In this document: positions 33,460-42,202 of the stretch, piece after piece
How positions within the stretch are numbered: position 1 is the stretch's first letter
Layout: every line of letters starts with the position of its first letter
DNA from: a virus
DNA length: 42,243 nucleotides
IMG/VR virus record: IMGVR_UViG_3300037189_014142
Location: 1 to 42,243 of that record
Strand: one strand, 5' to 3'
Position numbers and translations under genes: made by a program
The notes under the pieces: model-generated
What the model saw: the letters and a program-made list of their open reading frames with translations, nothing else
The model's database searches: none
What the model was told of the DNA's origin: nothing

Positions 33460-33791
33460 CGGTTGCCTGCCTTTTTCATTTCATCTTTATAGACACCAAT
33501 ATCTAGCTGGTCTGGGACCAGTCCCCATTCAAGTCTTTGCTTTTGATATTCAAACTCTTCGTCATCAATCTTTCTGCGACCAGAAAGAAATTTTGGCTGA
33601 CCCTCATAGATTCCAAAAGATCGGACTTCTCTAGCAAGCATGTCCATCTTTACACGGTTGCCCTTCATTGATGTTACAGAAAGAAAGTTTCCATCGTCAT
33701 CACCAATCCAGCGACCATCTGGCATTTCCCATACGTAAATTCCCAAGGTCGTCTCTTCGATGACCTGCTTTTTCATGCTTTTAATGTCCAT
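33456..33791 (-). CDS. Small protein upstream of portal
   Basis: A 111-residue charged protein of unknown function, with a beta-rich middle (G-I-Y-V-W-E-M-P-D-G-R-W-I-G-D-D, then F-L-S-V-T-S) and a helical basic C-terminus. It is coupled to the portal gene by an ATGA overlap. There is no Shine-Dalgarno site; a -10 element lies 6 bases before the ATG, as for the gene at 14541. It may be a head-assembly or DNA-packaging accessory, inferred only from position. Confidence 0.7.
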   Translation of the reverse strand: MDIKSMKKQVIEETTLGIYVWEMPDGRWIGDDDGNFLSVTSMKGNRVKMDMLAREVRSFGIYEGQPKFLSGRRKIDDEEFEYQKQRLEWGLVPDQLDIGVYKDEMKKAGNR

Positions 33792-33797
33792 TGTTTT

Positions 33798-33806
33798 ATT
33801 TTACCA
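33798..33806 (-). promoter_or_regulatory. Leaderless extended -10 promoter of the head operon
   Basis: TGG then TAAAAT (33798-33803), AAAACA and ATG. The 22 bases from AAATGG to ATGG differ from the 14541 site in only two positions. A transcript would start at the ATG, which lacks a ribosome site. The 60-base gap upstream also holds other AT-rich -10-like strings, so the exact start is uncertain. Confidence 0.55.
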
Positions 33807-33851
33807 TTTCATGTTATATAAGTCCATATCTTGTCAACCAAAATGACAAAA

Positions 33852-35606
33852 TTAGGCACTTGAGACTATTAAATAGTCTTGATTGTATGTTGATACTGAA
33901 GATTCTGTCAGCTGCATTGACGAATCTGAGACTGATACCGCTGGTTTTCCACAATATAGGTTATAGTGGTTTAAAATCATTGGCTCTAAAACCTCATACT
34001 TATACAAAGCAATATTTTGATAATTGCAGGCTGGACCAAAATTGGATGAGGATGTGTAGTTAAATTGAAGATCATTTAAAACAGGCCCTACAAAAACAAT
34101 AAATACATGGTGTGGCTCTCCAACAACAAATTCATTTTTAAGGTTTGTAGACCCAGTCTTATCTACTCCGTTTACATAAACCTTAGATATATTAGATTTA
34201 ACAGACCCAGAATTAGTCCAGCCTAGTTTTACTTCTGGATATGAGCCAGACGGACCACAATAAAAAATTGTATTGTCTGAAACAGAAGATGGGGTAAACA
34301 TAAACTCCACAGATCGCACTTCTTGGTCTACTGCAACCTTGAAGCCTCCAGTACCTTTTGTCTTAATTCCAACATTTGGATGTCTAATTAAAACTGGGTA
34401 GCTAAAGTTGGCAAAATCATATTCTTTATTTGATTCTGCATAGTATCCATAGTTATGGGCATACAACTCTTTTTTTGAATAGAATGAAATCTTAAACAAA
34501 GATAACCTTGGCAAATCTTTTGAAGTATCTTGGCTAGACATTGCTATTCTTAAATAAACAATATTTTCTCCAGTGTAGGACTCTTTGTTAAATTGTGGAA
34601 GAGATGATCCATTTGTGCAGGACTCATAGGTAATTCCATCTAAAGATGTTTCAACAGATATATTTTTATCTCCCCGCCATTCTACTTTAGAAGAAACAAT
34701 TGGTATCCCAGAAGGAATATGAAAAACATCATTAATTATAAACTCTTTTGATTCTACAGTATTTGTTTGGTTAAATCCTATATACTTTTTCTTTTCATCA
34801 TAGTATGTATTTTCATCTAAAAACAACTGCCATTGAGAATCTTTAGTATATTCATAGACAAATATAGGTGCAATGTTTTGACCATGTAATCCAAGAAGAA
34901 GACCGTCGTCTGGGGCAACAATATGCACTGGCTGGGTGTGGTCTAGTCCAGCGTAATAATGCTTATAGACTTGCATTGCTGAAAGTCCATATCTGTAGAT
35001 AGCTGGAGCATCTATAAGAAAACTATCTGCAGCATTTGTTGTTGGACCAGAAACAAATGAAATTGAAGAATTAGTAAACTTAAAGTTAGATACAGATTTT
35101 GATGTAATCAATCTGCCGTCAATATAAATTTCCATTGTATGCACATTATATTTAGCAACAATATGCATTGCCTTTTCTGAAAAAGAAAGCTTGTGAGTAA
35201 GGGATTCTGAGCCTAGGTTAAAAATTATATTTCCATTTTGATAAAACAATCCAATTAAATTTGTTGAATCTGCAATGATTGGTGTGAGTCCAGAAGTAGT
35301 TATATTTTGTTTAAACCATACCTCTAAAGAAAAATCATTGTCAGAATATTGAGATGTTGCAAATCCGCCATAGCCAGAATTTTTATAAAAATTTTTGTTT
35401 ACAGAATATGAAATAGAAGATGTATTTTTTATCTTTGTGGCAAAAGAGCCTCCATAAACTAAAGGCATTATGTTTGAAGAAAAGGAACCGCTGTAAGATC
35501 CGTGGTTTCCGCATCCAGAAATGTCATTTGCTGTTGTAAATGTAGACTCGTCCAATGGCCAAAAGCCAAGTGGATTATCTTTTATTACATTTAGATAGTA
35601 TGACAT
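33852..35606 (-). CDS. LamG/concanavalin-like adhesin
   Basis: A 584-residue protein. Residues 1-215 are a LamG-type jelly roll: P-L-G-F-W-P-L-D-E (12-20), D-I-S-G-C-G-N-H-G (28-36), F-S-L-E-V-W-F-K (about 91-98) and I-Y-I-D-G-R (about 155-160). Residues 390-545 resemble a second, weaker unit of the same kind (K-V-Y-V-N-G-V-D). Such folds bind glycans or surface proteins, so it probably contacts the host. GGAGAG lies 4 bases before the ATG, and it follows the PASTA protein gene by 9 bases. Confidence 0.75.
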   Translation of the reverse strand: MSYYLNVIKDNPLGFWPLDESTFTTANDISGCGNHGSYSGSFSSNIMPLVYGGSFATKIKNTSSISYSVNKNFYKNSGYGGFATSQYSDNDFSLEVWFKQNITTSGLTPIIADSTNLIGLFYQNGNIIFNLGSESLTHKLSFSEKAMHIVAKYNVHTMEIYIDGRLITSKSVSNFKFTNSSISFVSGPTTNAADSFLIDAPAIYRYGLSAMQVYKHYYAGLDHTQPVHIVAPDDGLLLGLHGQNIAPIFVYEYTKDSQWQLFLDENTYYDEKKKYIGFNQTNTVESKEFIINDVFHIPSGIPIVSSKVEWRGDKNISVETSLDGITYESCTNGSSLPQFNKESYTGENIVYLRIAMSSQDTSKDLPRLSLFKISFYSKKELYAHNYGYYAESNKEYDFANFSYPVLIRHPNVGIKTKGTGGFKVAVDQEVRSVEFMFTPSSVSDNTIFYCGPSGSYPEVKLGWTNSGSVKSNISKVYVNGVDKTGSTNLKNEFVVGEPHHVFIVFVGPVLNDLQFNYTSSSNFGPACNYQNIALYKYEVLEPMILNHYNLYCGKPAVSVSDSSMQLTESSVSTYNQDYLIVSSA

Positions 35607-35615
35607 ATCTCTCCA

Positions 35616-37907
35616 TTATATCGTAATTTGTACAGAAGAACCAGTTATTGAAGTATTGTAGTCTTCATTCCAGCCATAAGCTGTTAATCTATATGTTCCA
35701 GCTGCAATATCTGTTATGTCGTATGAACCAGATACGTTATTTGTAGATTGATCGTATCCAAAATATTGAGCAACTGCATTAGAAACAGAGCCGCCAGAGG
35801 TTGTTTCCAATATCATATAAAGAGCTTCAGTATTAGAACCTTTTGTTGCTGTAAAGTTAATTGCATTTCCAGACTTTGTAACCGTATTTAAAACTGGTGT
35901 TGCAGAAGCAGCAGCCCAAGTGGTAGACAAGACATTGCTGGTTTTTGAACCAGTAGAATACTCGTTGTTATTATTTCCAAATATCTGAATATAATAATTT
36001 GTTCCTGCTGTAAGTCCAGTTATTGAAGTTGACTCTGTTGTAACAATTTTTGTTGTTACATAAGAAGCTGTTCCTGGCTTGTACACACCAATAAAGTAAA
36101 ATGGAGAATCTCCTCCAGACCACCTTATATTAAGCTGAGTTGATTGTCTTGCATTTGTTAGTGCGTAATCAATAGATGTTGGTTGAGCTAATGCTTTAAT
36201 TGGACCATAAGAATTAGTTGCAGAAACATAGGAGCTTGTTCCAACTGCGTTTGTTGCTGCAAGCTTTAACCTTACAGATCTAGAGACCGCTGAAGTTCCA
36301 ACAGTAAACGTTGCTGCTGTGGCATTAATAAAATTATTTCCATTTGTGTCATACCATTGATATGCATATGATGTTGGGCTGTCTGTCCATGATCCAGGAA
36401 CTGCCGCAAACCTTGAACCTACATAAAGATTGTCATACGTAATGCTTGGCAGTACAGTGTTTGTTGGAATGGCAACAGAACCAGTGTAGTCTGAATAATT
36501 AATTGTAATTTGTGTATTAACAAGTGCTGCCGTTCCAGAAACTGGGCTTTGTGCATAAATCTGTTGATAAACTTTATTTGGGTCTGATGTTGTAACATAA
36601 GATATATTTGAATATCCAGCTTGCTGAATTCTAGTTACAGCTTCTGAAAGAGTCAATCCAATAACATTTGGCACAGTTCCATATGATGGAGCGGCTAAAT
36701 ATTGAGTAAAGTCAAGTCTTACGGTTCCTCCACCAGATAATGTTGCGCCTGATGTAGGAGATTGTGCTGTTACATATCCACCAGAATAATCAAGATAAAA
36801 CTGGTTATTTGAAGCAGACACTGTTCCATCTCCATATACATATCCAGACGCAGTAATAATTGATTTTGCCGAGTTTAAAGAAATACCTGTAAGTTCTGGA
36901 ACAATCTGAGTTGTTGAAATCGTTTGAATATTACTTGAGTTTCCATTACCAACAGAGTTGACTGCTCTTAAACCAACTTGAAAAGTTGATCCTGGATTTA
37001 ATGAAGATACTGTAATTGGACCAGTATTTGTAAAATCATTTGTCCAAGTAACTCCATTATCAAGTGTGTGCTGGTATCTAATAATTTCTGTGCCACCGTT
37101 ATTTGTTGGCGGAGTCAAATCAATTCTGAAAGAAGTATTTGTAATAAAAGATACTGTAAATGTTGGTGCTCCTGGCACTGTTAACTGACCTCCACCAGAT
37201 CCACTAGTAGGAGCTTTTGTTACGCCAGCAGAAGAGGCAGAATTTCCTTTAATGTTAACAGCTCTAATATAAAATGTGTAGTTAGCTCCATTTGTTAAAC
37301 CAGAAACTGTAAAAGTATTATTTAAAGGAAGATTTACATTTATCCATGTTGCTCCATTTGTTATAGAATATTCATATCTTGTTATTGCTGAGCCGCCATT
37401 TGCTGGAGTTAAAAATGTTAATGTTACAGAAGAATCACCAGATGTTGCATTTGACCACAAAGGGGCGTTTGGAACTGTGCTATTATCAATTGGTGTTGTT
37501 GTATAAAGAATTACGTCCATTCTAACGCTGGAACCAAAAGCCAATAGTGTTCCTGAAGACAAGGACGGTGCTGGTGCTTGTGCTGCCACATAACCACCTT
37601 GAGCAAGGTACTGTTGAAAACCTATGCTGTTAGAATACACATAGTTTGGATCTGGTGTAAAACCAGCATTTCTTAAAATAAGAGAAGCGGTTTCAAAGTT
37701 AAGGCCAATAAGAGAAGGCACATATCCAAGAAGCTGTCCTGTGCCTGTAGCAATTTTAATGCCAGATCTTTTAATAATCGTGTGAGCATTTACTGAGTTT
37801 AAATTTGTGTATCCATATGTATCTGGATAATTAGTGTTCCAATTAAATATATTTTTAGCTTTTATATTTAGTGTATTTATTACATTTCCATATTGTCTGT
37901 ATGCCAT
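35616..37907 (-). CDS. PASTA and fibronectin III tail adhesin
   Basis: A 763-residue protein with a mixed domain string: PASTA-like 62-135 (V-P-S-L-I-G-L-N-F-E-T-A), fibronectin III 143-235 and 244-333, PASTA-like 335-405 (V-P-E-L-T-G-I-S-L-N-S-A) and 410-478 (V-P-N-V-I-G-L-T-L-S-E-A), an Ig-like domain about 482-575, fibronectin III about 575-668, and a final beta domain. In bacterial kinases and penicillin-binding proteins PASTA domains bind peptidoglycan pieces, so here they may bind the Gram-positive wall. No signal peptide or enzyme motif is present. Confidence 0.75.
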   Translation of the reverse strand: MAYRQYGNVINTLNIKAKNIFNWNTNYPDTYGYTNLNSVNAHTIIKRSGIKIATGTGQLLGYVPSLIGLNFETASLILRNAGFTPDPNYVYSNSIGFQQYLAQGGYVAAQAPAPSLSSGTLLAFGSSVRMDVILYTTTPIDNSTVPNAPLWSNATSGDSSVTLTFLTPANGGSAITRYEYSITNGATWINVNLPLNNTFTVSGLTNGANYTFYIRAVNIKGNSASSAGVTKAPTSGSGGGQLTVPGAPTFTVSFITNTSFRIDLTPPTNNGGTEIIRYQHTLDNGVTWTNDFTNTGPITVSSLNPGSTFQVGLRAVNSVGNGNSSNIQTISTTQIVPELTGISLNSAKSIITASGYVYGDGTVSASNNQFYLDYSGGYVTAQSPTSGATLSGGGTVRLDFTQYLAAPSYGTVPNVIGLTLSEAVTRIQQAGYSNISYVTTSDPNKVYQQIYAQSPVSGTAALVNTQITINYSDYTGSVAIPTNTVLPSITYDNLYVGSRFAAVPGSWTDSPTSYAYQWYDTNGNNFINATAATFTVGTSAVSRSVRLKLAATNAVGTSSYVSATNSYGPIKALAQPTSIDYALTNARQSTQLNIRWSGGDSPFYFIGVYKPGTASYVTTKIVTTESTSITGLTAGTNYYIQIFGNNNNEYSTGSKTSNVLSTTWAAASATPVLNTVTKSGNAINFTATKGSNTEALYMILETTSGGSVSNAVAQYFGYDQSTNNVSGSYDITDIAAGTYRLTAYGWNEDYNTSITGSSVQITI

Positions 37908-37931
37908 GGGTATTCACCATTTAACCCTAGT

Positions 37932-38288
37932 TTATGCTTCAACTGGATTAAATATTTCCACTCCAGAAATAATCATATTTAGTCCATTGGCAACATTTGC
38001 ATGTGCGTATAAAGATTCTCCAGTGTATACAACCTGATTAAGGTCAATTGTTAATACAGTATTTGCGTCAACCTGTACATCTCCAAAAAGCTTGTACTGC
38101 TCTTTCAAAACCTGTCCTGATGGAACAAGGTACAAAGAAAATGTAAGCAAGCCATTAAAAATATTTGAAACAAGTAGCTGCTTCATGATTGATTTTTGAT
38201 CGAATGTATATAGGTTTACTGGGGTTGTTGTAAGGGTAGTAGGATCTCCAAATCTTTCTGGAGAATAATACTCATATGATACTGTCAT
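37932..38288 (-). CDS. Small unknown beta protein
   Basis: A 118-residue protein that looks all-beta, with alternating hydrophobic strands (L-L-V-S-N-I-F, L-T-F-S-L-Y-L-V-P-S-G, N-M-I-I-S-G-V-E-I-F). It is Cys-free and starts with the strong AGGAGGGG site. Location between two adhesins suggests a virion decoration or a fibre part, with no direct support. Confidence 0.7.
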   Translation of the reverse strand: MTVSYEYYSPERFGDPTTLTTTPVNLYTFDQKSIMKQLLVSNIFNGLLTFSLYLVPSGQVLKEQYKLFGDVQVDANTVLTIDLNQVVYTGESLYAHANVANGLNMIISGVEIFNPVEA

Positions 38289-38296
38289 TACCCCTC

Positions 38297-39025
38297 CTAG
38301 CTACCGTAAGAAATTGACCACTTTGACATCATGTCACGCTCTACGCCTGAAATTTCAGATGTAGTCAACACTCTGTTATAAATTAAAAGTTCTCCTATTG
38401 CAAAGTTTCCAAATGATGATAGATACTTTCCAAGCGATTGCCCTGTCATTCCAGTAAGCAATCCAGATGCTGCACCAAGACCTTCGTCTGCAGTATTTCT
38501 TCTAATTCTTCTTTCAAATGTTGATGAATCAAATGTTACCAAATATAGCTCTGGAACACCTGCGTTAACAACGTTAACAATTGCGTTCTGGTCATCATTT
38601 CCTAGACCAAATTTGTATGTGTTTGAAGAAACGTATCCCATAATAAGGTTATTTCTTGTACCAGTTCCCTGTCCGCCAATTACGTACTGATTTGCTGTTC
38701 CAGCCGTTTTAGTTGCAACATATGCAATTGTAAATGAGCTATTAGCAATATAAGAAAGTGTTTGATCTGAGAATGGCATATTAAATGCTGCCCCATCAAA
38801 ATAAACTGCTCCTAGACCGTTAATTCCAGTTGGAAGATATGTTGGCTGCTGAGCTGCTGTAGATTGAACAAAGTTTCTTGCATTAAGAGTCTTGTCTTTC
38901 CAAAGAGAAACTTTATTTGAGCCATCTCTAGTTACTGTTCCTGGAAGTGATGCATCTACCCAAAGCTGTAAACCCTTTTGAGTAAAACGATTTCTTTTAA
39001 ATATTGAACGCTGATTACCTAACAT
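38297..39025 (-). CDS. LamG-like adhesin
   Basis: About 242 residues from ATG 39025, which overlaps the preceding stop as TAATG; an upstream in-frame ATG at 39061 has no ribosome site. The first 12 residues are basic. Then a LamG/concanavalin-like domain: G-L-Q-L-W-V-D-A-S, V-S-L-W-K-D-K, Q-P-T-Y, V-Y-F-D-G, and late I-G-E-L-L-I-Y-N-R-V-L. This layout is common in phage and bacterial glycan-binding proteins, and it is likely a virion surface adhesin. Confidence 0.75.
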   Translation of the reverse strand: MLGNQRSIFKRNRFTQKGLQLWVDASLPGTVTRDGSNKVSLWKDKTLNARNFVQSTAAQQPTYLPTGINGLGAVYFDGAAFNMPFSDQTLSYIANSSFTIAYVATKTAGTANQYVIGGQGTGTRNNLIMGYVSSNTYKFGLGNDDQNAIVNVVNAGVPELYLVTFDSSTFERRIRRNTADEGLGAASGLLTGMTGQSLGKYLSSFGNFAIGELLIYNRVLTTSEISGVERDMMSKWSISYGS

Positions 39026-39429
39026 TATTCTGCTGATTCCTCCAATGGCTTGTTTGGCCATTCAATCTTTGAGATTGTCTCTGCTGACTTTTTAATAGAT
39101 TCAAGCGCCTTGACATAGTCTTTGGCCGCCTTATCTTTTCTGCCCTCCATTGAAAGAAGTTCAAAATCCACATGGGCTTCAATATTTGATTTGATTTCTT
39201 CTGCAGAAAGTTTTTCTTTTTTTACAGAATATACTTTTTTACCTTCTACATATGGTTCTACAGAAACTAATTTTTCTGTATCTGAATCATATTTAATTGT
39301 TGTAATAACCTCTACAAGATCATTGTCTTTAATTACATTTTTGATTCCAGACTCACCAATAGAAACATTTAATATCTGCTCTACTGTGCCGTATGCGACA
39401 ACCTTGTTGTCTTCAACTACGGCGTACAT
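39025..39429 (-). CDS. Small protein following a glycine-rich fibre
   Basis: About 134 residues from ATG 39429 (MYAVVED); a GTG at 39438 would add three residues. The N-terminal half is a beta sheet like that of its neighbour at 40861 (A-V-V-E-D-N-K-V-V versus A-L-V-K-N-N-N-V-E). The C-terminal half is a charged helix, probably coiled coil. Its partner-like place after a fibre gene suggests a fibre chaperone or clamp. Confidence 0.65.
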   Translation of the reverse strand: MYAVVEDNKVVAYGTVEQILNVSIGESGIKNVIKDNDLVEVITTIKYDSDTEKLVSVEPYVEGKKVYSVKKEKLSAEEIKSNIEAHVDFELLSMEGRKDKAAKDYVKALESIKKSAETISKIEWPNKPLEESAE

Positions 39430-39430
39430 A

Positions 39431-40411
39431 TTATGCACTCTCTTTTATGTAGTATGTAATTAGGCAGGTACCTGATCCACCGACTCCAGAAGTTGCACCA
39501 TTAGAGCATCCTCCGCCACCGCCACCAGTTCCATTAACTCCTGCAGAACCGCTTTGTCCGTAAGGAGAGTAAGACACACGAGATCCACCTTGTCCGCCTC
39601 CATTAGATCCTGAACCAACTCCGTAATCTCCGCCGCCTCCGCCGCCTCCGCCAAAGCCGTAGGTTCCATAACCGCCATTTCCGCCACAGCAATTTTGATC
39701 TGAAGAAGAACCAGATTCCATTCCAGTTCCACCAGAAGATGCTCCATCTCCACCGTTTGCACCAGTTGGAGTATAAGATCCGTATCCTGGTCTTACATAC
39801 CAGTATGCATGGTTCATAAAGCAGTAACCTCTTTGACCAGACTGTCCAGCTCCACCTCCGCCACCGCCTGCTGCATGGTCTCCACGAGATCCTCCACCGC
39901 CTGACGATCCTCCTGTGCCCTGCTGTCCAATCTGTCCGTAAGCTCCTCCGCCACCGCCACCGCCAGCAGTAAGGTAAGATCCAAATGTAGAGTTTGTTCC
40001 ATTTCCACCATTTGTGTTTGAGTTTCCAGAAACGTTTGTTCCTCCGCCACCAATTGTGACAAGAATGTTACTTCCTACTGGAGTTGAAGAGATATCAACA
40101 AAGCGGCGAATAACTTGTCCGCCACCTCCGCCACCGCCTGAGTGACCTGAAGCATGGCAACCTCCGCCACCTCCGCCACCGCCAACAAGGATCACTTCTA
40201 CTGAAGACATTGTGTTTGCTGGGCGTGTCCAGTTAGCTGTAGAGTTAAACTTTACTGTTACTGGCTTAAGCAGTTTTGTAGAAACTCCACCAGTTGCAGA
40301 AATAACTGACGCTAATGTAGCATTTGAGTTTAGTGCAACCTGCATATTGGTTTGCATGGTTGTATCTAGTCCTGGTAGAACTGTTAACTTAGTGGTGGAA
40401 TTGACTGCCAT
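39431..40411 (-). CDS. Glycine-rich fibre protein 2
   Basis: A 326-residue protein. Residues 1-85 are an ordinary N-terminal domain with V-K-F-N-S-T-A-N-W-T-R-P and S-S-V-E-V-I-L-V-G, followed by over 200 residues with long Gly runs. Cysteines are kept in the same places as in the paralogue at 41217: one near the Y-C-F-M-N-H segment, a Cys-Cys pair in N-C-C-G-G, and a final one in T-C-L-I-T-Y-Y. The Gly-rich part may pack as polyglycine-like helices, as in phage S16 gp38. AGGAG and an ATG 10 bases later begin it. Confidence 0.75.
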   Translation of the reverse strand: MAVNSTTKLTVLPGLDTTMQTNMQVALNSNATLASVISATGGVSTKLLKPVTVKFNSTANWTRPANTMSSVEVILVGGGGGGGGCHASGHSGGGGGGGQVIRRFVDISSTPVGSNILVTIGGGGTNVSGNSNTNGGNGTNSTFGSYLTAGGGGGGGAYGQIGQQGTGGSSGGGGSRGDHAAGGGGGGAGQSGQRGYCFMNHAYWYVRPGYGSYTPTGANGGDGASSGGTGMESGSSSDQNCCGGNGGYGTYGFGGGGGGGGDYGVGSGSNGGGQGGSRVSYSPYGQSGSAGVNGTGGGGGGCSNGATSGVGGSGTCLITYYIKESA

Positions 40412-40423
40412 TTATATTATCTC

Positions 40424-40861
40424 CTATACGTTTAGATCAGCAAAAGCATACGATCCGTAAACCGTTGTTCCACCGTCTCTTGTGTAAAAATTAAGTACTG
40501 TTGTATTTGTTGAAAGAAGTGGTGCTACGTTAGAAGCTCCACCACCATCCCACTTAACTGCTGATGGCCATGTGATTGTGTATGACCCACCAGATTTAAT
40601 TTCAACCTGCCAAAAGGCTGCCTTGCCAGTTGTTGGAATGTTTGAAAATGCTACTGTTGCATTTCCTGCTACTGTAAATGCAAAAACGTTGAATGCTGAA
40701 ATGTCGCATGTTGCTGTACCATTTGCTGCAATTGTTCCTTTTGCTTCTACTGCTGAAGGGATGTTAAAATATGTATACCCCTGGCCATTAATTGGAGCCT
40801 GTAAGTATGTGTATGTCCAAAGCGCTGGTGCAATGGATTCTGGTATCGATGTAATTGGCAT
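40424..40861 (-). CDS. Small beta-rich protein
   Basis: A 145-residue protein with a long beta region (I-A-A-N-G-T-A-T-C-D-I-S, F-A-F-T-V-A-G-N-A-T-V-A-F, Y-T-I-T-W-P-S-A-V-K-W) and the end L-N-F-Y-T-R-D-G-G-T-T-V-Y-G. This pattern is seen in tail-fibre heads of many phages. It begins with a TAATG overlap and AGGAG upstream. It lies between the two glycine-rich fibre genes. Confidence 0.7.
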   Translation of the reverse strand: MPITSIPESIAPALWTYTYLQAPINGQGYTYFNIPSAVEAKGTIAANGTATCDISAFNVFAFTVAGNATVAFSNIPTTGKAAFWQVEIKSGGSYTITWPSAVKWDGGGASNVAPLLSTNTTVLNFYTRDGGTTVYGSYAFADLNV

Positions 40862-41217
40862 TAGTTATTCTCCTCTCGTGGGCCTGTAGCCCCTTCTGGC
40901 AATGAGGTTAAATCTGGATTTTCTCCTCTTGCAGCGTCTGCTGCAAACTTTGCCAATGATTTTGCAATATCTTCTTCTGTAATTGTGTTTGGTGTTGGCT
41001 CTGGCTTTACAAACTTTCCATCAACATAAGAAAATCCTGGACCAACATGTGCTGTTGGAGTTTCTGTATCTTCATCAACCCAATCTGATGCATCAATTAA
41101 TTCTGCGCCAAATTGTGCCTCGATGTCTGGTTTTAATGTATCTAAGTTTTCTTCATCAACAATGATAACATTTTCAACATTATTATTTTTTACAAGCGCC
41201 ATTCTTTTTTGTGTCAT
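40861..41217 (-). CDS. Small acidic protein following a glycine-rich fibre
   Basis: 118 residues from ATG 41217, which overlaps the stop of the fibre gene (TAATG) and has GAAGGAG upstream; the reading from 41253 adds 12 residues that lie in the fibre gene. The start A-L-V-K-N-N-N-V-E-N-V-I-I-V-D and the acidic middle are like small fibre-partner proteins. The C-terminus is Pro/Glu/Asp rich. Function unknown; a fibre chaperone is a guess. Confidence 0.7.
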   Translation of the reverse strand: MTQKRMALVKNNNVENVIIVDEENLDTLKPDIEAQFGAELIDASDWVDEDTETPTAHVGPGFSYVDGKFVKPEPTPNTITEEDIAKSLAKFAADAARGENPDLTSLPEGATGPREENN

Positions 41218-42185
41218 TATGCTGTCTCCTTCAACCAATATGTGATTACGCATGTTCCATTACCACCACGCCCTGATGTGCAACCATTGTCTGCTCCACC
41301 ACCGCCACCGCCTGTGCCGTCAATTCCTTGCACTCCGTTACATCCAATTCCGTTGTAACCTGTTGCATTTCCTCCAGAGCCTCCACCGTTTGCACCGTTT
41401 CCTGGGCCATGATAGCCTGCGCCACCACCGCCTCCTCCAAAGCCGTAAAGTCCTGGACCTCCGTCGCCACCGCAGCAACCTTGATCTGAAGAGCTATCTG
41501 CAGATTGTCCTTGTCCGCCAGCTGATGCTCCTTCATCTCCAGTTGGAGTATGTGCAGAATGTCCTGCACGAATATACCAGTTGTAATGGTTATGTGAACA
41601 GAATGCATGTCCCCCTGCTCCACCTGCGCCACCGCCGCCTCCTGCGCCTGAGTGAGAGTTACGTGATCCCCCGCCACCAGTTGAACCAATTGATTGTGGT
41701 GCATGTTGTCCATAACCTGCTCCTCCGCCACCGCCACCAGCAGTTAAGAATGAACCAAATGTTGATTGTCCACCAGTTCCACCATTATTGTTTGCGCTTC
41801 CGCTAACTGCTGTTCCACCTGCACCAATTGTAACTAGAATTGTTGAAAGTGGTGCAACAGAAGAAATATCAACATTACGTCTAATAACTTGACCTCCGCC
41901 TCCACCGCCACCAGCGTGTGAAGATGAATGACCTTGTCCGCCACCACCGCCGCCTCCAACAAGAATAACCTCTACTGAAGATAGTGTATTGGCTGGACGT
42001 GTCCAGTATGTTGTTGAGTCTATCTTAACTGTAACAGGCTTAACTACTTTTAGTGGAATATTTCCCACAGAAGCCAACACAGCTTGAAGTGTTGTGTTTG
42101 TATTTAGTGCTGAATTTAGATTGCTTTGTACAGCAGCATCTAAGCCTGGCACCATTATTTGTGTAGTTGAATTTGCTACAGCCAT
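41217..42185 (-). CDS. Glycine-rich fibre protein 1
   Basis: A 322-residue paralogue of the protein at 39431. The N-terminal domain (to about 80) has T-Y-W-T-R-P and S-S-V-E-V-I-L-V-G. The remainder is Gly-rich with His/Cys clusters (A-F-C-S-H-N-H, a Cys-Cys pair in G-C-C-G-G-D-G-G) and the end T-C-V-I-T-Y-W-L-K-E-T-A. AAAGGAG precedes ATG. It is likely a receptor-binding or shaft protein of the tail. Confidence 0.75.
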   Translation of the reverse strand: MAVANSTTQIMVPGLDAAVQSNLNSALNTNTTLQAVLASVGNIPLKVVKPVTVKIDSTTYWTRPANTLSSVEVILVGGGGGGGQGHSSSHAGGGGGGGQVIRRNVDISSVAPLSTILVTIGAGGTAVSGSANNNGGTGGQSTFGSFLTAGGGGGGAGYGQHAPQSIGSTGGGGSRNSHSGAGGGGGAGGAGGHAFCSHNHYNWYIRAGHSAHTPTGDEGASAGGQGQSADSSSDQGCCGGDGGPGLYGFGGGGGGAGYHGPGNGANGGGSGGNATGYNGIGCNGVQGIDGTGGGGGGADNGCTSGRGGNGTCVITYWLKETA

Positions 42186-42202
42186 TTGTTAAACTCCTTT
42201 AA

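Noticed and set aside
33832-33837. Perfect TTGACA upstream of the head operon
   Set aside because: The nearest good -10 strings are 13 or 28 bases away, outside the 16-18 range, so I do not call it a -35.
39460-40062. Alternative frames over glycine-rich fibre 2
   Set aside because: Same cause as above: repeated GGN codons; products are simple Glu/Leu/Val repeats.
41246-41806. Two long open frames (both strands) over the glycine-rich fibre
   Set aside because: Gly codon runs (GGN) keep other frames free of stops. The products are low-complexity His/Leu or Val/Glu strings without a start signal.
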